Source: Takakia lepidozioides (Eukaryota > Streptophyta > Takakiopsida > Takakiales > Takakiaceae). Taken from it: a DNA stretch of 64,000 nt. The notes beneath the pieces were generated by a model. The model was not told the DNA's origin. It was given only the letters and a program-made list of their open reading frames with translations, and ran no database searches. Below are positions 56,985 to 64,000 of the stretch, one piece after another. Position 1 is the stretch's first letter. Each line of letters opens with the position of its first letter. The position numbers and the translations under genes were made by a program. Where the stretch lies: the NCBI GenBank assembly GCA_030704615.1, contig CM060733.1, forward strand, positions 18,414,001 through 18,478,000, given 5' to 3'.

Positions 56985-57150
56985 ATGGGAATGGACGGTG
57001 GCGAGCCTGCGCTGTCAGCGGACTGGATGGCAGGGGACTGGCCAGCGGACTGGCGGGCAGACTGGCGGACTGGCAGACTACTGGGCAGCAGACTGGCCAG
57101 CAGCGGACTGGCAGACTGGAGGGCGGGGGACTCATGGGCGGGGGACTGGC
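56985..57150. repeat. GGCGGACTGGCAGACTGG tandem repeat
   Basis: A denser GC-rich block of GGCAGACTGG, GCGGACTGG and CAGCAGACTGG units about 1.8 kb upstream of the same gene. It is the most regular copy of the CAGACT satellite in this region. Confidence 0.75.
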
Positions 57151-57738
57151 CGCGCGGCGGACGGGGGGGCGGGCGGGGTGCTGGGGAGCCGGGCATCCGT
57201 GCGCGGGGCCCACCGGCCACATCGCACGTGCCCATTGAAGACCCTATTATCTTAAAATGAGAGGCGGGCTACAAACCCCCCCTTCTGTTTTTTTTACTTT
57301 TATAAAGGATCTGTAAGAACTTTTTTTTTGGTAAGAACTTACAATGGCATTTGATCAAAAAGTCAATGAAAAATTAATATACGTATTTTATTAGGAAACC
57401 GCCAATTCAGGCCCTTGAGGAAGGGGAAAATTAACCCCCTTTCATATAAGCCATTGGGCACATATGAGGGATCGTCATCCCACACATCAACCGGTAAACT
57501 AACCATACCCGCAGGACAGAGTAGCATGATCTCAAACCCGAACCACCAGGGTGACATATATCCAACTGAACTATGAGCTGCAGATAATTATTTCTTCGTC
57601 TTTTGCACAAAGAAAAAGAGAATAACAGTTTCTAAAAATAAGATATTCTCCACCCAGAGAGTGCACTATGTGCCACTAGGCGATTCGTGGTTCAAATCCA
57701 GCTATGTCCTGTATCTTTGCTTGATCCCAGGCTTTGTT

Positions 57739-57760
57739 TATATATATATATATATATATT
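57739..57760. repeat. TA microsatellite
   Basis: About eleven TA units following TTTATATA. Ordinary simple-sequence repeat. Confidence 0.85.
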
Positions 57761-57925
57761 GAACAAATGAACATTGTCATGTTGCCCATAGAAAGAATGT
57801 GACATTTTCATCCAACATGTCTCAGTTTTATATGGCGGTGTGAGTGAGCAAGAGGAAACCGAACATGTACCCTGCCTCAAATTCAATGTTCAAACAACGA
57901 GGACAAGTTTATCACCAAAAAATTG

Positions 57926-58093
57926 GTGTACAAAAAGGTGCTACAATACCTTTAGAATTTTTTGTTCTCCATTCCGGTTCAAGAGACGGGCACCACATAA
58001 CCAAAACTAGTGTACAAAGAGGTGCTACAATACCTTTAGAACTTTTTGTTCTCCATTCCAGTTCAAGAGACAGGCACCACATAACCAAAACAA
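57926..58093 (+). repeat. 84-bp tandem duplication, in frame
   Basis: Two 84-bp units starting GTGTACAAA (57926 and 58010) differ at about five positions. In the plus frame from 57844 they encode a 28-residue repeat (GATIPLEFFVLHSGSRD, then HHITKT). There is no supporting evidence that the frame is used. Confidence 0.75.
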
Positions 58094-60642
58094 GGCATTC
58101 TCATCACTTTATATGATCTGATTGTACAGTTTTCTGCCGACACCAATGACAAGCCTGCCCCTGCAACAAGAAATCACACATATACCCTCCCACCACTCAC
58201 TTACCTAGATTGTTATTCATTGTAAGTATTCTCTCTCTTTGCCATCCTTGTAAATGTTTTGCTGTTTATTTGAGCAGGTGTAGTGTGAATGCAGGGGGTA
58301 AAAATTCAAGTTTTTGTTTGGCATCAGGTTTCGGCACTACTACAAAGGGAGTGCCCTTCGTGCTAATGAAGGGGAGGAATTGTCCATAACTTGAGGTAAT
58401 TCCATGGAAAGACTATGCTATTGATCTGCCAAGAACAAAATATGGCTAAGTTATGACATGCACCTTTTTCATCCCTAGGATGAATGATTTTCATCCATGA
58501 TGTTGAACCCTAGAAGCAGGATGTGAAATTCGAAGGGGAAGAGTGCATGTATCTTTTCGCAGCTGCTGCAGTGGTGTTGGCAGCACAAGATATCTGAGAA
58601 AGTTCCACCTACGCAAAGGGTATCAGCTTGCTTTTAAGAGAAACGTTAAGAGCTCCTGCTTGGCTTTCTGTGCAAGAAGAAGCGGTGCCGCCTTCTTCGT
58701 AAGCAATGATCAAACCTGAGGGATCAGGTTTGTGATAAGGGCGGTGCACCACTGCTGTCGCCATTGTCTTGATGAGCACATTAATGAGGAGATGGAGCGG
58801 CTCAGCAGGTGTTGGGGGATGAGAAATGCAGGCTGGTGTGTATAGCGCCTCAGGTTGTCTGTGATCAAATCTTTGTAGCTGCTGTCTATTTTTGAGCTTT
58901 AGGACCAGATCACTTTGTAAGGGAAGAGTGTAAGCATCTTTTCGCAGCTGCTGCAGTGGTGTTGGCAGTACAGCATATCTTAGGAAGTTCCACCTGCGCA
59001 AAGGGAATCAGCTTGCCTTAAAGAGCGACGTTAAGGGATCTGGCTTGGCATTCTGTGCAAGAGGAAGCGGTGCCACCTTCTGGTGTGTATGGCGCTTAAG
59101 CTATCTATAATTAAGTTTTGTATCTGCTCTCTGTCTTAAGGGCTGTAGGACTAGATCACTTCATAGGGAAGAAATGCACATGTAGAAGGATAGGGTAGAG
59201 GTTGGCAGGCACAAGGATGTGCCAGCAGCTGAAGCAGAGCCGTCATGCCTTAATGAGGACTGGAATCACGATAAGAAGAAACGTCGGAAATGGCTGACGA
59301 GGGAGAGGACAAGGTGCCTTCTTGACAGGCAGACCCACCGCTTCAATGAGTATAAGACAGATAAGTTTGAAGAGTGGTCCCCCTTTTTTTGGTGACTTAG
59401 AAATCGCTTTGTGAAGTTTGGACTGTCTCTTGTATGTAGTAAGAGACACTGACATGTGAGGAAGAAAAAGAGCTTTGGAAATGGAATGAAGACACTGGAC
59501 TTCAAATCAGGATGGACTGGAGATGGATGCACCTGCTGTTACATTGTACAGTAGGAAAAATGAATGGAAACAGGGTTGATTCGTTGCTGGGACAGAATGG
59601 TTGCTGCTGTTGTATTCTTGTTCTTTGTTTCAGCGTCATGAGCTTGTACAAACAATCTAGCCTGGGATGTTGACACATTGCAGTCAATGTGGAACTAGCT
59701 TAGTAGGTAGAGGAAACCAGTGAGAGTTAGATAGAACTGTTTGGAAACAACAAGAAGGGATGATGTGGATGGGGCAGAAAAACCAACATCTGTTTGGGTT
59801 TGGATCTGATTCTCAGGGTGCTCTCAGCATGTGAACCACTGAGGTTCACAGTTGATGGGAAAAAGAGAGCTGTCAGGGTGTGTAAATTGAGACCTGTAGA
59901 AGGGTGGAGAGCTGTCTTGGGCAAATGGCTACACCTGGGAAAAGTGGAGTGTGAAGCATCTGTCATTGGCAAGAGAGGGACTGATAAAAGGGCTGATTAT
60001 ATCTTGTGTGACCAAGGTTGATTTCAATGCTGGGTGCACTGGATGCTTGGCTGAATGCGCATTGCATTGCATCATAGACATGCTACAGTGGAAAGAGTGA
60101 GGAACCTACTCACCCTGAAAGAAAGAGAGAGGGAGAGAGAAAAGGACATAAGGGAGAGAGCTGACCAGCAAGAGGGGATGGAGAGGAATGGATGATTGGG
60201 GCGGTAAGATAAAGAAAGCATGAACCCATGAAGGGCCAAACTGGTGGGCCTGCAACTCATGGCAGATCTGAGTTGCCTCCTTCTAAATCGTGATCTTATT
60301 ACAAAGGGGCTTCCACGTGTTGCTGACCAAGGGAGCTGCCCACAAGGGCAGTGGTCATCACTGACGTAGGGCTGGTTGCATCACTGAAGACAGCATGGTA
60401 ACATGGCTGGTGCAGTGTACCAGGGAGAGGATGTCGTGTAGAAGTAGAACCACGGGTGAAAACAATACAGACTCCCCATCCATGTCTTCTCTTCCGCTGC
60501 GGCGTGGATGAGGATTGTGTGAACTCTGATCATGAAGGACCTAAGGGAAACCCACACCGAGTGACGATGGTTGGATCACTGAGAGGAGAGCTCATTTCCT
60601 TCCCTCCAATTGACCTAGGGAGGAGCACAACTAGACTTGCAC

Positions 60643-60679
60643 AGAAGGGGATTCACGCCCCTTCTTTTGGTATCAGAGC
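60643..60679 (+). promoter_or_regulatory. hairpin and tRNA-iMet primer site, copy 2
   Basis: Identical to 49378-49414: the 8-bp stem AGAAGGGG and CCCCTTCT, then TGGTATCAGAGC. Confidence 0.8.
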
Positions 60680-60736
60680 TGATGTTAAATCTTGATTTCT
60701 ACTAGCTAGGGATCTTGACTGGTATTGGATGGTTTG

Positions 60737-61048
60737 ATGGCAGGAAGAGACCACACACTGATTCCTGATGAACCAAGCATTGGAGATGTGCTGAATTGCT
60801 TCAGCAGACGCACACCAAATGCACACGTAGACCCTTGTTTGTACTTCTTCAACCCTGCTTGGAGAATAGCGAATGGTGATTTATGTCTTAGAGTGATACA
60901 TACTGGTGGAAGAACAACCATAGCACTTTGGATAAGAGAGTTAGGAAGGTGGGTGAAGATAAATACCATGGCACGAGAGGTGACATGGGGAGGTAGAGTA
61001 GAGATGTTGCGAAATGGACAGTGGGAGTGGTATAGAGGTCAACATTAA
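60737..61048 (+). CDS. small ORF before gag, copy 2
   Basis: Same 103-codon ORF as 49472-49783 with no amino-acid change that I can see. Confidence 0.45.
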   Translation: MAGRDHTLIPDEPSIGDVLNCFSRRTPNAHVDPCLYFFNPAWRIANGDLCLRVIHTGGRTTIALWIRELGRWVKINTMAREVTWGGRVEMLRNGQWEWYRGQH

Positions 61049-61119
61049 GGGAGTTGCGGGAAAATTAGAGTCAGAATTAGGTGTTGAAACAGTTTGAATT
61101 TAGACTAGAGAATAGAAGG

Positions 61120-62301
61120 ATGACCAGTCCAACCAGCATAGATGCGCCTTATCATGGTAGGAATAGTGAGGATGTAAATGACTGGCTGGAGAGAATTCAG
61201 ATGGAGGCAGATGTCAGGGATTTGAATGAGGACAAAACTTTCAAGGTAGCAAGGCTCAACCTGAGAGCCAAGGCTGATGAATGGTACCGTAAACAAAACC
61301 CTAGACCAAACAACTGGGTGGACTTCAGGGCAGCAATTTCAGCCAAGTTTGGTATCGTTGACTTGGCAGAAATTAGGCTAAGAATGGATACCATTAAACA
61401 GGAGAGTAGACAAAGGGTTCAAACATACTTCGATAGGTTGAACCGGTTATTTATAAGAAGTGGGGCGTCTGATGTGGAACAGAGGCGTAGATTTGCAACA
61501 GGTTTGAGACCAGAAATAGCAAGAGTAATGCTGGGCAGGCGCTTCCTTGATGTAGAGGAAGCACTTGACACAGCCATTGAGATTGAAAGGGGCCTGGGAA
61601 AGTTAGGGGAAATACCTCTAGAGCCATTGGAAGGAGATGATACAGATGAGTCAGTTGTGTTTGTTAACCCTGTGGACATAAGACTTGATCAGCTGAACAC
61701 TACCCTATAGAAGTACTTTGATAGGGGACCAGTCATAGGAGAAAGCTCGGGATCTAGAACACCACCTCGTGTTCGCCTTTGTATTGTTTGTCACAAAGAA
61801 GGTCACATAGCTGCATATTGTCCTGAAGGAAGAACCCCAGCTAAGTGTGACAAATGTCACCGGTTCGGGCATTCCACGGAAATGTGTGGTGTGAGATGCA
61901 ACTTTTGCAAGCTACTCGGGCATACGGAGAGTGAGTGCAGTAGAAAACTCGACCAAACTATGATGGGAACTCCGGGAACTAACTTTGTAGACGTGTTCTA
62001 TGATGATGAGGATGATGTACTCGCAGAGATGACAGATCTGATGTCACGAAATAGTATCAATGAAGTCAGACTTCCAAGGACACGCATACCTGTCCAGAGT
62101 CCGATTGTTGAACCTACAGGGTCACCAGAAAGGAATAGTGAGAGCAGTGAACAGCCAAGCAAGACCAAGAGTGAAATCTACCCAAAGAACAATTTCAAGA
62201 ATGCTATAGAAGGAGGTACGAAATCCAGAATCTTGAACCACTTCTACAAAGGGAGAATATCGTTGTCGCCCATGGACCTGATCATGACTGTGCCCAAATA
62301 A
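61120..62301 (+). pseudogene. gag-like protein with three zinc knuckles, copy 2
   Basis: Same as 49855-51036, with the shared TAG at 61708-61710 and the three CCHC knuckles intact. The frame ends where the 250-bp GACGC-associated repeat begins (62295). Confidence 0.8.
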
Positions 62302-63357
62302 GCGAAACCGCGAAAAAAAAAAAAAAAAAAAACTACTCTGCATTGTAGAATTAGAACCGTCCGGGGGGCAAAGCGCGACGCCCGGACGATGCGATTTAAG
62401 GGGGTACATTTGAATTTAGGCGGGAAAATTTGAATTTCAAAAACTTGTTGACCATTGATGACCATTGACTCCGATTCTGTCTAATGGCGATATGTTCATT
62501 ATTCTACATATATCATGCAATGCATACTTGAACCTAAGACCTCCACGTTATAACATTTCTAAGACACTACAAACTAACCAACACACCTATGCTACATCTA
62601 TATATCACATAGACAATCTATATTTATTTATTTATTTATTTATATTTATATATTTATATATATTTATATTTCCTTCAAGTTCTTTATAAGGGGGTCTCTC
62701 TTGTGATGTCTGGGAGTTGCAACCTTCACAACCTTAAGCCCCAGCCCCAACATCGTCGCCGTTGTTGCACCCCCCCACCGCCAGGAGCCCCAAGCAACGT
62801 CCTTGTGATGACCTAAGCTGACTACAACACCATTGCGACCCCCTGGCTTCGCAGCGTTGGCCGTCCTAGCGCGGGGTGCCCCCAGCGACGCTTTTGTGAA
62901 GTTGAGGGCCGCAAAGCCAAAAAAAAAAAAAAAAAAAAAAAAAAACAATCAAACTCTCATTGCGGTGATGCTGTTCCAACGTCCTGGCGTCGCAGAGGCG
63001 CTAGGGCGCCCTCAGTGACGCTTGGGCGCCCTCAGTGACGCTTTTGCGACGCCGAGGTATTGCAACGTCCAATATATATATATTTGGATTTGCAACGCTG
63101 GGGCGTCGCAAGAAAAAAAAATCCGTCGCAGCGAGGGTCATCTTTCCCCCTTCGTGTCACCTTGCGATGGCTGGGCGTCGCAATGGTGTCGCAGCGGGGG
63201 GCATCGCAAAAAAGTGTCGCACGGCTGACGTCGCAAACCCCCCCATTTGTTGTAATACTGGGTGGCCCCGCTGCGACCCATGATCCGGCCCGGGTGGGTC
63301 TGCCGCGAGCATGGGTCTGCCGCCATGTATGGTCTGCCGCGAGGTAGGATGGCCCTA
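62296..63357. repeat. GACGC-rich foldback region, copy 2
   Basis: Matches 51031-52090, with a changed stretch at 62362 (CCGGGGGGCAAAG for CCGGGGTCGCAAAG) and a longer A-run. The hairpin is at 63044-63111. Confidence 0.7.
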
Positions 63358-63743
63358 GGTGGCATTGGGGCTGACTGCGGCTGTTTTCTAGGTTAAGAGA
63401 TTAAAAAAAAATTGGGGTAACAGCAAGCAGCAGGTAATGTGGTGCAAAAAATGAGGCGCCACCGCACTCAATTCCGGTTGACAGGAAATGAGGGTTATGT
63501 ATGTTGTTTGGAGAACTGATGTTTGTTTGTTCCGATCCTTTGTCAGTCTCAAAAGTGAGTGCGCCACCGCACTCAATTCTTGCAGGTGCCAGATCAGAAA
63601 AATGTAGCTGTGGAATGATGGAAAGGCTGTAATTGTGGGAGGTGCAGGGGAGGAAAAGAAAAGGATTGCAGCCTGAGAAGCAGCATGCGCAGCAGCAGCA
63701 GGAGGCAGTGACTGAGAAGCCTGTTGAAGAAGACGATCCTTTC

Positions 63744-64000
63744 TACGAAGAGTGAGCGGCAAAGGTCCTCGTGTACCAAAAGGTCAATTCCGCGCAGGTG
63801 ATCAAGTATATGCAGGGTACCTGGAGGCAAGATTATGATCCCTCTCTGCCGCCTAATATCAATGCAATCGTTCGACCTGCCCTGACCAGGGATGTGTCCA
63901 AGTTGGAGCAAGATTTTAGTCACGGATACATAGAGGGGTCTCCCGTGTTTTACGTGTCATTGTGCGATGCCAGTGGGAAGGAGGTCTTGGTGGACGAGTC
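63744..64000 (+). CDS. hypothetical ORF, copy 2 (partial)
   Basis: Reads through YMQGTWRQDYDPSLPPNINA, then IVRPALTRDVSKLEQDF and SPVFYVSLCDASGKEVLVDE, and is cut by the window edge. Copy 2 looks like the original reading; copy 1 carries the two compensating indels. Confidence 0.4.

Larger units (their letters stand above)
58279..64000 (+). repeat. Duplicated segment, copy 2 (runs off window)
   Basis: Matches 47014-52734 almost base for base and continues past the window edge. Its left edge joins unrelated sequence at 58278 (TATTTGAGCAGG). If the duplication is tandem, the repeat unit is 11,265 bp (47014-58278) and the minus-strand zinc-finger gene should recur beyond 64000. Confidence 0.93.

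Noticed and set aside
56863-57260. Overlapping Gly/Arg/Trp or Pro/Ser-rich ORFs of 80-130 codons on both strands
   Set aside because: They are translations of the CAGACT satellite, open in several frames at once because of repeat composition.
57515-57712. tRNA-like boxes (minus strand 57585-57515 with TAGTTCAGTTGG and GGTTCGGG; plus strand near 57690 with GTGGTTCAAATCC)
   Set aside because: The first pair of boxes is only about 20 bases apart, too close for a tRNA, and no paired acceptor stem is visible. The second has no A box. Probably decayed tRNA-derived repeats or chance.
1-64000. CRISPR arrays, bacterial operons, riboswitches or phage genes
   Set aside because: The 117-bp array lacks spacer structure, and the genes are intron-bearing and eukaryotic. 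Nothing prokaryotic was seen.

Overview
This is a nuclear window from a green plant lineage, most likely a charophycean alga such as Chara. That is an inference from content, not a search result. Both clear host genes are split by many short GT-AG introns and encode plant-type, probably plastid-targeted enzymes. Nearly everything else is plant-style repeat DNA: Ty3/gypsy elements primed by initiator tRNA-Met, a chromovirus, a solo LTR, a LINE fragment and nested insertions. A cytosine-methyltransferase fragment inside a Ty3 element also fits, because retrotransposon-borne methyltransferases have been reported in charophytes.

Layout. 1-8.8 kb: a retropepsin fragment (minus strand), a gene-poor stretch, and a decayed minus-strand coiled-coil gene between two GGCTGTG-rich repeats, followed by a 500-base gap (8835-9334). 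10.15-28.7 kb: a 117-bp tandem array split by one insertion, element A (11892-28479, TSD AAATC). Element A is a chromodomain Ty3 element. Its integrase is interrupted by a 1.08-kb hAT-like element (TSD AACACTCC), and its 3' LTR by element B (19317-27878, TSD AGGC). Element B has lost reverse transcriptase, carries an antisense piece of a C5 cytosine methyltransferase, and ends its integrase in a PHD finger rather than a chromodomain. 28.9-30.7 kb: a LINE RNase H/tail fragment split by a solo LTR of the same LTR family.

32.2-45.3 kb is the host-gene island. It holds lycopene epsilon-cyclase (plus strand, 11 exons, 628 codons), an intronless membrane-protein ORF, and histidinol-phosphate phosphatase of the IMPL2/HISN7 type (minus strand, 9 exons, 449 codons). 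In both multi-exon models every splice phase closes exactly.

45.7-64 kb is repeat-rich again: an RNase H fragment, then a near-identical duplication (47014-52734 and 58279-64000, offset 11,265 bp). Each copy holds a gag-only retroelement with a tRNA-Met primer site and three CCHC knuckles, plus a GACGC-rich foldback repeat. Between the copies lies a minus-strand multi-exon gene of unknown function with a CCHC-type finger, a basic region and a Gln-Thr-Pro repeat, surrounded by CAGACT-rich repeats.

The most unusual biology is in element B, where chromatin-reading (PHD) and DNA-methylation modules sit within one retroelement. Many stops that break the decayed frames are TAG where CAG (a CHG site) is expected, as decay of methylated cytosines would produce.
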